Shown piece by piece: positions 22,315 to 33,706 of a DNA stretch of 64,000 nt. Made by a program: the position numbers and the translations under genes. The stretch's first letter is position 1. Each line of letters starts with the position of its first letter. The notes below the pieces were generated by a model. That model saw only the letters and a program-made list of their open reading frames with translations, was not told the DNA's origin and ran no database searches. Source of the stretch: Pleurodeles waltl (Eukaryota > Chordata > Amphibia > Caudata > Salamandridae). The stretch covers positions 814,572,317 to 814,636,316 of the forward strand of contig NC_090445.1 of the NCBI RefSeq assembly GCF_031143425.1, given 5' to 3'.

Positions 22315-23309
22315 ATGTCAGAACCTAGTAGCATGGGAGAAATGGATTCTTAGTCTGAGAAAAAACTATATAATTTATCAAATAAATTTACTAGTGAGTT
22401 TGATTAAAAAAAAAAAAAACTGGACAAAAAGATTGATGATTTATTAAAAGAAAAGGGAGTGACAAGTCAGGAGGAGAGGTTTTGGTCTGCTGGTGAGGGC
22501 CCAGCTGAGATAGGAGGTAAAGTAAGCAGGAACAGAAAACATTTAGAAACAAATCAAAGCTTTCCCAAAAACAAAATTCTTCAGGAACTGATATGGATTT
22601 TTGTATTCGCACAAAACAAGGTTGCCTCGAGGACACACAAGGGGACCAGAGAACGGGTCCAGAAAAAAAATAAAAAAAAAAAATTGAAAGAGTACATAAA
22701 CGTTTGTCTGTTTTTTGTAATGATTCGTCAGGCAGTGCGGAAGTGGAGCTAAGCTGTTTATCAGCTTTTGATTCAGATTAAGGAGAGGCTGGTTGGTCAC
22801 AAAGGTCAGGAAATAATAATATCAAAGTGGATGACCCAGGGTCTCTTACAGATCTGCTGGGTGACTACGTGTTCAATCCTATGTTGATTAAGCACCCACC
22901 TTCCCCTGAGAGGACCCCAGCACTGCATGTCACAGAATACGTTGAGACATGGCTAAGAAAGCAGAACTCTGAAGATGTGAGGAGAAGATTAGGTTCAGAG
23001 TGTGCTAGACATAACTTAGCTAACAAAATCATGGGTACACCAGACTTGAACACAAAGATATTGGCTTTTTTAGGTAAAAGTGGTCGAGATCCGAGAAAAG
23101 GTTTAGACAAGGGTCTAAAAATGTGGCAATATAGACTTCTGGGTCTCACGGGCCCACTAACAAAATATTTTGATATGGCCGGGAATACCTATGTGACTAA
23201 GAAACTTCTAGATGTGGAGGAATTGAGATATAGGTCCAGAGGGTGGTGTGATTTCTTGGCATTGCCAATACAGCTATCTCGGTGGAGAGAAGGAAAAGCA
23301 TTTTATTAA
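22315..23309 (+). pseudogene. DIRS-like gag (broken)
   Basis: The probable start is the ATG at 22315 (MSEPSSMGEMDS, then TAG). The N-terminal third is full of stops and an A-rich tract. The C-terminal part is open from 22827 to 23309 (160 codons), with HVTEYVETWLRKQNSEDVRRRLGSEC and ALPIQLSRWREGKAFY, as in structural proteins of vertebrate DIRS elements. Its role in the living element would be particle formation. 23310-23817 continues the degraded gag tail, with FETSYQPQKFYPQR-like basic/aromatic residues near 23570. Confidence 0.6.
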
Positions 23310-23817
23310 AGATAGACCCAAAGCTAGTGGAACTAGCAAATAGAGAATCAGAGCGAGAGGCAAATGACATGCTTTTTGGTGACACTTGTTAAAGAGATGT
23401 CAAAATATGTGGGAGCTTTCAGTTCCTTACAAATGTTTCAACAAGAGATAAAGAAGGTGTTTGACCACAGGGTTTTGTGGTGAGGCTGGGAGAACAAGAG
23501 GTCCATTTCCCATCCGAGGACAGGGTTACAGTAGAACTTTGTTTTCACTAGACTACAGATCCTACCAGTTTCAGACCTCCTACCAGCCACAAAAGTTCTA
23601 CCCACAAAGGCAAAGAGCAAGGTCTAGAGGTAGCTGTGGAAACGGCCGAACCTAGGTTAACAGGTAAGTCAAGATATTTCTGTTATCCATGCAAGACTGA
23701 GCCTGTAGACTGCACAATTTATCACAAATTGACTCAGATTACAAAAGACCATTGGGAGACAGTTTAGGCTATCACATGGATTTTGTGGAAGATCCGGTTT
23801 AGGAAAAACTGCCGGAG

Positions 23818-26150
23818 TTGATTAAATTCAGTTTAGAATTGTCAGGGATGGTAGAGGAGAAAGTGAGAGAGTTGGAGAGGAAAGGAGCAATTGTAGAGGT
23901 AAAAGATTACTTGATTGGGTTCGTAAGCAATATCTTTTTAGTGGTAAAGAAAGATGAGGTTGGTAATAAACCTGAGAAATCTGAACGATTTGGTAGAGTA
24001 CCACCATTTCGAGATGGAAGGAATGCACATGTTGAGGGATATTTTGCAGACAAGGGACTGGTTGACATGTCTAGCTCTAAAGGATGCATATCTGACAATA
24101 CCAATTTGGGAACCACATCAAAGATTTCTTCAGTTCAGATGGGCAAAAAGGAGGTGGAAGTTTGTATGCCTTCCACTTGGACTATCTTCAGCACCATGGT
24201 GTTTTACAACGGTTCTCCGGCCTGAAGTGGTGTATTTGAGGGAAAGAAGTGTTCATCTGATAATTTATTTGGACAATGTTTTGATAATGGACCAGGACAG
24301 GTTAAGAGTGGAAGATTACACCAATCTAGCTGTGCGGTTCTTAGAGGATCCAGGTTTTGTTGTGAACAGACAGAAGTCGTGCCTGGTTCCAAGTCAAGAG
24401 ACTCAGTTTTTTGTTTTTTGTTTTTTTTGGGTGGTTTCTATTCAAAGTCAGGTGAAACTTCCTAAGGAAAAATGATAGAGAATAAGGAAAGAGATACAGA
24501 AAGTGCTGAGTTTGGAGATGATTTATTTATGAAATAGGGAGAGCAGTAAGATTGTAATCTTCCATAATTCAAGCTATTTTTCCATGACCTTTAAACTATA
24601 AGGCGCTTCCGAAGTTGAATGCCAAAAATATAAGAAATTGCATAAGATATCTAGAGAAGATTGTAGTTTCAGAGGATGCAAAAGGGGAGCTTGTGTGTGG
24701 TTAAGGAATATGGAGACCTGGAATGGGAGAGCTATCTTTAAAGAGAGCCCAGATTTGATCATAGAGTCAGATGCAAGTTTGGCAGATTGGGGAGCACAGT
24801 GTGGTGTGACTTCAACCAGCAGTTAGTGGACAGAGGAGGAAAAGAAAATGCATATCAATTGTCTATAACTGTTGGCAGGGTCCTTTGCAATAAATAGTTT
24901 CACAAAGAACAGGGCACAGTGTTCCTTAATCTTGAGGATGGCAGTGAGGTATGTGAACAAGATGAGAGGTCCGTGATCAAAAGATTAGGCGGATTTAACA
25001 AAAATCTTTTGGGATCATTGTCTGAGTCAGAAATTTCTAGTACAGTTAGAATACATTCAGAGAGTAAAGAATGTGGATTCCAGCGATTGGACTTTGAACA
25101 GGACAGTTTTTCTGCGATTGATGGAAATATGGGATCCTTGTCAGGTGGATCTGTTTGCAAACAGACTGAAAGCTCAGTTGGAGAAATTCTTCAGCTGGCC
25201 TCCAGATTTGGAGACAGGGGGTGTAGATGCTTTCAGGCAGGATTGGAGGGGTCTCAATCCCCATGCATTTCCACCTTTCTCTATGATTTCTCAAGAGACT
25301 ATGGGGGTCATTCTGACCCCGGCGGTCATGGACCGCCGGGGCCAGGGTTGGCGGGAGCACCGCCAACAGGCTGGCGGTGCCCAGCAGGGCATTCTGACCG
25401 CGGCGGTTTGGCCGCGGTCAGATGCGGAAAACCGGCGGTCTCCCGCCGGTTTTCCGCTGCCCAAATGAATCCTCCATGGCGGCGCAGCTCGCTGCGCCGC
25501 CATGGAGGATTCTGACACCCCATACCGCCATCCTGTTCCTGGCGGTTCGCCCGCCAGGAACAGGATGGCGGTATGGGGTGTCGTGGGGCCCCTGGGGGCC
25601 CCTGCAGTGCCCATGCCAATGGCATGGGCACTGCAGGGGCCCCCATAAGAGGGCCCCACTTTGTATTTCAGTGTCTGCTTTGCAGACACTGAAATACGCG
25701 ACGGGTGCCACTGCACCCATCGCACCTTCCCACTCCGCCGCCTCAATTCTGAGCCGGCGTCCTCGTGGGAAGGGTGTTTTGCACTGGGCTGGCGGGCGGC
25801 CTTTTGGCGGTCGGCCGCCAGCCCAGTGCAAAACCCAAAATACCCTCAGCGGTCTTTCGACCGCGGAGCGGTATTTTGGAGGGGGGAACTCTGGCGGGCG
25901 GCCTCCGCCGCCCGCCATGGTGAGAGTCACCCCCTATGTTAGTGCACAGGTAGCGAGAGACAGTGATTTTAGTGACACCTCTTTGGAAGTCTCAGGTGTG
26001 ATACCCAATCCTGTTGGAAATGTCAGTGGATTGTCCAACTGTCTTGCTAGTTTTCAGGGAGATTGTCTTGGGTCCGAATGGAGAAGAAATTCAAGATTTG
26101 GTAGCAGAGTACCATTTGAGGTTGGTGACATGGAAAATTTCAGGAGAGTC
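23818..26150 (+). pseudogene. DIRS-like reverse transcriptase-RNase H (broken)
   Basis: RT motifs in order: KGAIVEV (23881), LVINLRNLNDLVEYHHFEME (23957), LALKDAYLTIPIWEPHQRF (24074), LPLGLSSAPWCFTTVLRP (24170) and IIYLDNVLIM (24260), where the usual second catalytic Asp is Asn (AAT at 24275-24277). RNase H follows: LIIESDASLADWGAQCGV (24757) and VDLFANRLKAQLEKFFSWPP (25143). After the MITE it ends with WYPILLEMSVDCP and HLRLVTWKISGESG (26000-26150). Frameshifts separate the blocks. This order and the tail are characteristic of DIRS rather than gypsy. Confidence 0.75.
25303..25934. mobile_element. Hairpin-chain MITE with Harbinger-type ends, copy B (632 bp)
   Basis: The element is flanked by TAT (25300-25302 and 25935-25937). 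Its left end is GGGGGTCATTCTGACC; the right end GAGTCACCCCC is weaker. The interior is about 13 consecutive hairpins that I could align by eye: 25317-25341, 25357-25380, 25394-25421, 25424-25457, 25467-25512 (22-bp arms), 25514-25582 (32-bp arms, 5-base loop), 25583-25659 (inner 24-bp arms), 25663-25697 (16-bp arms), 25698-25722, and four more to 25915. Several arms are perfect although the element is not young enough to be free of changes elsewhere. No gene. Confidence 0.9.
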
Positions 26151-26171
26151 TGGTAGGACAGCAGTAGCACA

Positions 26172-26371
26172 GCCCCGAAAAGTGCGACAGGTGCAGCTGC
26201 ACCCGTCGCACAACCGCAACACCACCGGCTCCATTTTGAGCCGGCTCCCATGTTGTGGCCCAGCGGGGATGTCGGAATGGGCACGGCGGGAGTGCGGCAG
26301 CATTGGCGGCCGCACGTCGGTTACAACTTGGCGGGCGGCAGTTGCCGCCCACCGATGTTGTAATGAGGGCC
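26172..26371. mobile_element. Truncated Harbinger-type MITE
   Basis: The right end GTTGTAATGAGGGCC matches the terminus of Harbinger copy 1 and is followed by ATA. The interior has GTGCGACAGGTGCAGCTGCACCCGTCGCAC-like hairpins as in the 12986 and 25303 elements (26188-26217). No left terminus is visible, so the left end is lost and the start given is approximate. Confidence 0.6.
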
Positions 26372-26996
26372 ATAATTGTTAATCCTAATAGAGCACACTG
26401 TATGCACGTGCCGATTCTTTGACCTCCTGGCATTCTCCGACTCATGCAGAAGCCTCCCTGGAGCAGACACAATGATTTTTTTAGTTTTTTTATTTTATTT
26501 AGGCCTTCTCATCAGTCATTATGCTCCCTCATCTAACTCACTTTCTCCTTACAGTTGGCTATAATCTACCCCTTTCCTTGGCCCAATTTGTCTTTGCCAA
26601 TTGGTTTTGAGTAAGTACAGTTTTCCTCATTTTTATTTCCATTCTACTTATGCCTGAGTTTCTATTTAGTCCATCAGTTGTTTGTGTCCTTTTTCCTCAC
26701 TACATTAAATGTGCCATTTTTTCACAGATTACATTTTTCCAACCCAACATACTGAAGATATTTTAACTTCCCTTTGTTTGAGACTAATTATTGATGATTA
26801 TTCATTTTTTTCATTCTTCCTAAAGTATATGCCCACTTTTTTCCTTTTTTTTTGAGGATTGACACTCCTGCTCATTTAAACAAATTTCTGTCCTGGTGGT
26901 GACCCGTTCAAATTTTTGGGTCTGTGCTTCCGGCAATAGGAATATAACTCTCATTTTGTCAGATTATTGGGATTTGTACCCAGGATTTAAAATATA
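26372..26996. other. Unassigned T-rich stretch
   Basis: No recognisable coding sequence or repeat boundary. It continues at 35824 once Harbinger copy 2 is removed. Confidence 0.4.
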
Positions 26997-27884
26997 GGTG
27001 GTCATTACAACCCTGGCGGTCGGTGTTAAAGCGGTGGTAAAACCGCCAACAGGCCGGCGGTAAAAAAAATGGAATCACGACCGTGGCGGAAACCGCCAAC
27101 ATAGACAGCCACTTTAATACTCAGACCGCCACAGCGGTACAAACAAGCACCGCTGCTGTAACCGCCAGCAGACAGGCGGAAGACAATGTACCGAACACAG
27201 TATTACAACAGTCCAATCTGCCACCTTTTCCAGGGCGGATTCACCGCAAACAAAAACACGGCGGAAACAGGACTTGGAAGGGAAAACGCTCACCTCTACA
27301 CACCCCATGAGGAACTAGGACACCATGGAACCGGAACTCCAGATACTCCCTGCCTTTGTCTTCCGGCTCCTCTACCAGGAGCACAAACTCCGGCGGCGAA
27401 GACCATGGTGAATACTGCACCCATGAAACAGGGGAGGGGGGAGGGAAAAAAGAGTGACACACACACGCAACATGCAACACCCCCACCCCCACCCTCACAC
27501 ACGACAACACACACACTAATACATCATGATACATTACAGTTACACCCCCCACAACCCCCCAGGAAGAATGCAAAGACAAAAGGAAATTATTTGAACATTT
27601 GTAATCTATTAAAATCCAGTACTCAAAAATATATATATACACTATGAACAAATATATACACCAAGAATACAAGTCCAAGGTATTCCACCATTAAAGTCCG
27701 TGGACCACTGGGCCCAAAATGCATGAGCGAGGCCCACACAAGATACCCGATCAAAACGGAGAGAACACTGCTGGGGCATCAGATCGAAATACAACAGGCA
27801 CCTCAGGGGGAAGGTCGGGGGGGCACCTCAGCCGGATGAGTGCACGACGCCAGATCCACGAGGGGGCTCCATGCCCATTGATGT

Positions 27885-28115
27885 ATCCTGGGGAGTGCAA
27901 AGCCACAGTCTCTCAAGCCTCTCAAGTGGGTGGTTTGCCCACTGCTTTATCCTGGGGAGTGCAAAGCCACAGTCTCTCAAGTCTCTCAAGCGGGTGGTTT
28001 GCCCACTGCTTTATCCTGGGGAGTGCAAAGCCACAGTCTCACAAGTCTCTCAAGTGGGTGGTTTGCCCACTGCTTTATCCTCTGGAGTGCAAAGCCACAG
28101 TCTCACAAGTGGATA
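27885..28115. repeat. 64-bp tandem repeat, about 3.5 copies
   Basis: Units begin TGGGGAGTGCAAAGCCACAG and include GTGGGTGGTTTGCCCACTGC. The same unit, reversed, forms 54013-54395 in copy 3 with about six copies. Sixty-four is not a multiple of three, so the open frames over it are not one gene. Confidence 0.9.
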
Positions 28116-28905
28116 ACAGTCTCCACTGGTTCTGGAGGGAGCTTGGTGCCCAGAGTGCTTCTTCCTGCCAAGGACTGAGGTAGTGGATGCCTTTCTCCAC
28201 TGGCTCTGGAGGGGGCTTGGTGCCCAGAGTGCTTCATCCTGCCAAGGACTGAGGTAGTGGATGTGATACTCCACTGGTTCTGGAGGGGGCTTGGTGCCCA
28301 GAGTGCTTCATCCTGCCAAGGACTGAGGTAGTGGTTGCCTTTCTCCACTGGTTCTGGAGGGGGCTTGGTGCCCAGAGTGCTTCATCCTGCCAAGGACTGA
28401 GGTAGTGGATGTGATACTCCACTCGTTCTGGAGGGGGCTTGGTGCCCAGAGTGCTTCATCCTGCCAAGGACTGAGGTAGTGGATGCCTTTCTCCACTGGT
28501 TCTGAAGGGGGCTTGGTGCCCAGAGTGCTTCATCCTGCCAAGGACTGAGGTAGTGGATGTGATACTCCACTGGTTCTGGAGGGAGCTTGGTGCCCAGAGT
28601 GCTTCATCCTGCCAAGGACTGAGGTAGTGGATGCCTTTCTCCACTGGTTCTGGAGGGGGCTTGGTGCCCAGAGTGCTTCATCCTAACAAGGACTGAGGTA
28701 GTGGATGCCTTTCTCCACTGGTTCTGGAGGGGGCTTGGTGCCCAGAGTGCTTCGTCCTGCCAAGGACTGAAGTAGTGGATGCCTTTCTCCACTGGTTCTG
28801 GAGGGAGCTTGGTGCACAGAGTGCTTCATCCTGCCAAGGACTGAGGTAGTGGATGCCTTTCTCCACTGGTTCTGGAGGGGGCTTGGTGCCCAGAGTACTT
28901 CATCC
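28116..28905. repeat. 74-bp tandem repeat, about 10-11 copies
   Basis: Units begin CTCCACTGGTTCTGGAGGGG and contain TGCCCAGAGTGCTTCATCC. They occur at 74-base steps from about 28122 to 28861 with few differences, so the array expanded recently. Copy 3 has only about four of the same units (53750-54012). Confidence 0.92.
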
Positions 28906-28944
28906 TGCTCTTGGCGGCCCCAGTAGCATCGGAGTTTTTGGCAC

Positions 28945-29215
28945 TCATTGGCCTGCGGTGCTGGTGGCGGCGGTGTCCTGTGAAGTGGTGCTTGTGGCGG
29001 CTGTGTCCTTAGCAGCGGTGCTTGTGGCGGCAGTGTCCTGAAAAGCGGTACTTGTGGGGGCGGTGTCCTTAGCAGCGGTGCTGGTGGCGGCGGTGTCCTT
29101 GACAGCGGTGCTGGTAGCGGCGGTGTCCTGTGAAGTGGTGCTTGTGGCGGCGGTGTCCTTGGCAGCGGTGCTGGTGGCAGCGGTGTCCTTGGCAGCGGTG
29201 CTGGTGGCGGTCTTG
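28945..29215 (-). repeat. 30-bp coding tandem repeat (DTAATSTAAK decapeptide)
   Basis: On the minus strand each 30-base unit encodes ten residues of the type DTAATSTAAK, DTAATSTTSQ or DTAATSTAVK, ending AGQ and a stop at 28945. The period is a multiple of three and the frame is kept, so unlike the 64- and 74-bp blocks this array was part of the protein. Confidence 0.88.
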
Positions 29216-31646
29216 TCTGCTGTGCAGGTTTTTGGCGACTTGACTGTCTTTCTGTGCCCCATCCCCACCTTGGATGGTGGCGCAGCTGCCTTCCCACTCC
29301 CAACTGTACTCCTGGGAGAGGCTTTGGTGGTAGATGTTTTGCCTTTCTCCCACCGGGCACTTGCCAACTTTTTATGCTTTTGAGGTGGGGGACTGTTCGT
29401 TGTCGGGCTCCTTGGCACACTGGCTGCCCTGCTTCTTGGCGCACTCCAGAAGCCGGTTACTGCTGGCACCACTGTTCCCGCTAATGTTGTGGCTGAGATG
29501 CTGGGTTGGGACCTGGAAAGGTGGGCCCTAGGGGACTAAAAGGGTAGGGGAGGTGAGGGGAAGAGGTCCAGGTTGGACAGGAAAAGTTCTTTGGACCCAC
29601 TGGGACGGGTAGATGGAGGGGGTTTGGGAGTGGAGGAAGAGGTAGTGGTTGTAGGAGGTGTATGTTTGCTGACTTTGGGTGAAGGTGCATGGGCTGGAGG
29701 CTGTCGTGAGGTGGATGGCTGTTGGGTGGGTGTGTGGCTGCGTTTGTGTACCTTGGGAGGTGGGCTCACAGACACACTGGGAGAGGACACAGGGTGAATG
29801 GTAGTGGGGGTGGTGACTGCACATGAGCGGGGTGTGGTGATGGGTGTGCTGGTGATGGACGTAGTGGCTGCAGATGTAGTACATGCAGGTGTGAGTGGAG
29901 ACGAGACAGAGAGGGAGGAGGGAGACGTGGAGGAGGGTGACACAGTGGAGGCAGTGGATGTTGGTATGTGTGCATGGGTATGATGCTTGTGTGAGAGCCT
30001 GTGGGATGTGTGGTCCTTATGTTTGCCAGAGCTTCCCTTGTGTGTTGAGGTGTGTGATGCTGGTCTGATGGTGTGCTTGGGATAGGCTGAGGTACAGGGG
30101 TGTGGGTCTGGGCAGAGGAAGTTGGAGGGGGAGGCTGGACACAGGGACAATGGCTGCCATCAGTGCTGAGGCCAGAGTCTGAAAAGATCGCTGTTGGACT
30201 GCCTGACCAGAATGAATGCCCTCCAGGTATGCATTGGTCTATTGCAATTGCCTCTCTACACCCTGGATGGCATTCCAAGTGGTAGACTGCACAACAGTGA
30301 GGGACCTGAGAAGGTCAATGGCCTCCTCACTGAGGGCAGCAGGGCTGACTGGGGCAGGGCCTGAGGTGCCTGGGGCGAAGGAGATGGCCACCCTCCTGGG
30401 TGATCGGCACGGGGCACACGCTGAGGGACTGCTGCGAGGGCGGGACTGGTAGAGGGGGTGGTGGCTGTACCTGTAGATGCGGTGGGCACAGAGGGGCCCG
30501 CCACCGCAAGGGAGCTCCGATTAGAGGAGGAGTCCGTGTCGCTGGTCTCAGCTCCTGTCTGCGCCGTGGAGCTCCCCTTGCCCTCTGTCCCACTGGTGGC
30601 TTCAGACTCCATTGTCTCGCCCTCCAGGGCCATGTGGGATGCAGCTCCCTCCTGCTCCGGTGCCACTGCTCCTCCCACTGATGATGCTAATGCATACAAG
30701 AACAGGGAGACCACAAAAAGGGGGGGAGACAGAAGAAAGACATGTTGAGTGCATGCAGTACCACTACAGTTGGTGGACACTACAGACACAAAACCCCCCT
30801 GCACTACACCGTGCACTTTGAGTTCCCTAATTAATCACAGGGACATGGATTACAAGGCCTATGCCCGATTGCTGCACACATGGAAGTCACAGGAGCCTGA
30901 CTAAAGGGAGTTGGCTCTGAACACAGGTGGGGTGGGGTGCCACATGGCCTGCCTTACGACAGGACCTTGCTCACTAAACTCGCACTGGCCTAGGGGAACT
31001 CACAGCCCACCTTCCCCACCCAGACACCTCCACTGCACGCAGAATCAGCTGAATGAGAGTGTTCTCACCCCCTTGTGGCTGCTGTGATGCTCTCAAGCGC
31101 CCATCCAACTCTGGATATGCCACTGCCAGGATCCAGAACATCAAGGGGTAATGGTGCGACGGGCACCCCTCCCACGTTGGGATGCCATCCCCAGCTGGGC
31201 CTCCGCCGTCTTCTTGCTCCAGCGGCGAATGTCCTCCCATCTTTTCCAGCAGTGGGTGCTCCATCTATAGTGGACCCCCAGGGTCCGGACTTCCTTGGCG
31301 ATGGAACGCCAAATATCCTTCTTCTGGTGGGCGGTGACCTACAGGACTAGTACAGGGGAAAAGGAGAAGATATAACCGTCCGCACCGTCACAGTCATTGG
31401 CCCGCATCCCTACCCTTGCCATGACGCACATGCACTCACTGTCATTTCATGCACACCTCATTCCCCCCCTATCTTCCATCCACACCACTCCACAGAGGCA
31501 TTGCCCATTCGGTATGCTCACAGTGTACTTACCTGTTTGTCTGGTGGACCGTGGAGTAGTGCGTACTGGGGGAGGACCCCATCCACTAGTTTCTCGAACT
31601 CCTCTGTGCTGAAGGCAGGGCCCCTTTCCCCAGACACATGAGTCAT
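28945..31646 (-). pseudogene. Harbinger third gene, copy 2 (broken)
   Basis: Exon 1 (31533-31646, 38 codons) is intact: MTHVSGERGPAFSTEEFEKL and QYALLHGPPDKQ, then donor GTAAGT. Exon 2 (about 31071-31338) starts after TCCTGTAG and gives TAHQKKDIWRSIAKEVRTLG, RWEDIRRWSKKTAEAQLG and RRTITP, where one base is missing relative to copy 3. Exon 3 begins at 30686 after TGCATTAG. It is Ser/Thr/Pro-rich with His/Lys tracts (KHKDHTSHRLSHKHH), a basic RSHTPTQQPSTSRQP block and the decapeptide repeats at its end. There are frame changes near 30,260 and 29,500. The N-terminal helices with spaced Trp resemble Myb_DNA-bind_5 domains. The function is unknown. Confidence 0.6.
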
Positions 31647-32089
31647 TGTCTCTTCTAGACTGAGGTCACAGCAGCACTTGCAGTGTAGGTCCTCTCCTGT
31701 CAAAGATCAGGTATCAAGTGAGTGACCAGAGAGAAAATGGTGGTGAAGTCCGCGGCAGTGCGTACCGTCACCGCCGGCATACATCGTCATTGGCTTCTTG
31801 GACCCATAGCGTCCAATGTTAACCAATGCAGGATTGCGCCACGGTCTTCGACCGCCTACCGCGACGGTGTACAACGCCAGCGCAGTTACTTCATATCCCC
31901 ATGTCCCACATTACAGGTCAGGAAGACGTCATTTCAGGGGGCCACATGGCATTAATTTTAAATGCGTCACACATATCTAGGCCTTGCATACACACTAATA
32001 CAGGCAAATAGCGGTTTTAAAAAATGGAGAAATAAAGTTGTGTTAACGTACCTCAGTGTTGGTTGACTCTCTGCTCGCTGTTCTCCTCC

Positions 32090-33089
32090 ATAGAGCACGT
32101 CCGCTGGGGTAGGTGAGGAGGTGGTGTCATCTTCCGGTGTGCAGACCGCTGGTGGACCTGTCGGCAATGGAGGAGCGACATGTAATTGTCACCTACAGAC
32201 TTGATTGTGCCACAATCCTGGAACTGTGTGCCCAGTTGGAGCCAGACCTGATGTCAGCTATCCGCCATGCCACAGGAATCCCCCCTCTAGTGCAGGTGCT
32301 GTCAGTACTCAATTTCCTGGCAAGTGGGTCTTTTCAAACTACAGTGGCCATAGCATCAGGGATGTCCCAGCCTATGTTCTCCAACGTATTGTCCAGAGTG
32401 GTGTCTGCCCTGCTGAAACACATGCACAGCTACATAGTTTTCCCTCAGGTAGAGGATTTGCCAACAGTGAAAGGTGACTTCTATGCACTGGGACATATCC
32501 CCAACATCATGGGTGCCACTGATGGGACACATGTGGCCTTGGTACCCCCCGCAGGAGTGAACAAGTGTACAGAAACCAGAAGATTTACCATTCCATGAAT
32601 GTGCAAATGGTGTGTTTGGCCGACCAGTACATCTCCCATGTGAATGCCAAGTTTCCTGGCTCAGTACATGAAGCTTGCATTTTGAGGAATAGCAGCATCC
32701 CTTATGTGATGGGGCAACTCCAGAGACACCTTGTGTTGCTATTAGGTGATGACATGGAGCCTATACAGTGTGCCTAGGTGTCTGGGTCTGGGGATGTCCC
32801 TAAGAGTTAGTGTGTGTCTAACAGCTTTCCCTTGACATTTGCAGGTGACTCTGGCTACCCCAACCTATCATGGCTACTGACCCCAGTGAGGAATCCCAGG
32901 ACAAGGGCAGAGGAAAGCTACAATGAGGCCCATGGGCGAGCTAGGAGGGTTATAGAGAGGACCTTCGGCCTCCTGAAGGCCAGGTTCCGGTGCCTCCATA
33001 TGACAGGTGGTTCCCTATTCTACTCACTTAAGAAGGTGTGCCAGATCATCGTGGCCTGCTGTATGCTTCACAGCTTGGCTTTGCGATGA
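32090..33089 (+). pseudogene. Harbinger DDE transposase, copy 2 (frameshifted)
   Basis: Exon 1 (about 32090-32745) carries RPLVDLSAMEERHVIVTYRL and the first Asp in GATDGTHVALVPP, then loses frame (near 32550, at the CCCCCC tract) and recovers as MYRNQKIYHSMNVQMVCLAD. The donor GTGATG follows at 32746. Acceptor TTTGCAG ends at 32844, and exon 2 (32845-33089) carries [27 protein letters not shown] and SLALR before TGA. The TGA replaces a CGA that copy 1 still has. Apart from the frameshift it is close to copy 3. Confidence 0.85.
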
Positions 33090-33706
33090 CATGTGCCTTT
33101 TCTACAGGAGGATGGTCCAGATAGAGGTGTTGGGGCAGCTGTGGAGCCTGTGGACAGTGAAGAAGAGGAAGCAGAAGAAGAGGACATCGACAACAGAAAC
33201 ACAGTGATTCATCAATACTTCCAGTGAGACACAGGTAAGAAGACATAACTGCCTGCTGCATCTGATATAATTGTTCCACCTCTTAACTGCCTGTCACTTT
33301 CACCCAGTATTTGGACCCTGAGGTGTCACTTTCCCTTTCAGTTTCACAGTTGTGGGTCCCATTGTGTGGCATCTGCTTTGTTTCCGCATGGACTAGAGCT
33401 GTGTGCCATAGGTATGTTGACAATACAATGGATATAGCATTTTTACACAGTTATTGCAAATACAAATTTTCGAAAGCACAGACTGACTCCAGATTATTTT
33501 GTGCTTTAAGGGTGTTTATTTAAGTGCTAAATATTGGAGGGTGTTGTAAAATGGTCAGTGGTGATGGTGGAGGAATGTCCTTGGGAGAGTCCAGTCTATT
33601 AGTCTCACAGGTGTTTTGTCCAAAGGGGCATGGGAAGTGGAGCTGGGGCAGTTTAAGGATGGACAGGGTGACAAACTGGGACAGAAGGATTACAATCAGG
33701 GTGGTC

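Larger units (their letters stand above)
21490..26171 (+). mobile_element. DIRS-like retrotransposon, decayed
   Basis: The gag-like frame (22315-23309) is followed by reverse transcriptase and RNase H (23818-26150) with signature segments of DIRS elements. The left limit is approximate: 21490-22310 is taken as leader because it runs into the gag start without another boundary. No tyrosine recombinase is seen; the coding part stops at a truncated MITE at 26172. A 632-bp MITE (25303-25934) is inserted in the RNase H region. Confidence 0.7.

Noticed and set aside
25291..25942. Overlapping frames of 100-240 codons on both strands
   Set aside because: They run through the palindromic MITE; GC-rich hairpins give open frames on both strands by symmetry.
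27719..28866. Many identical 62-codon frames and a 154-codon frame over the 64- and 74-bp arrays
   Set aside because: Same repeat artefact. The period shifts frame each unit, so no single protein is encoded.
28116..28905. Regular 74-bp repeats considered as a CRISPR array
   Set aside because: There are no unique spacers, the units are directly adjacent, and the context is a eukaryotic transposon.
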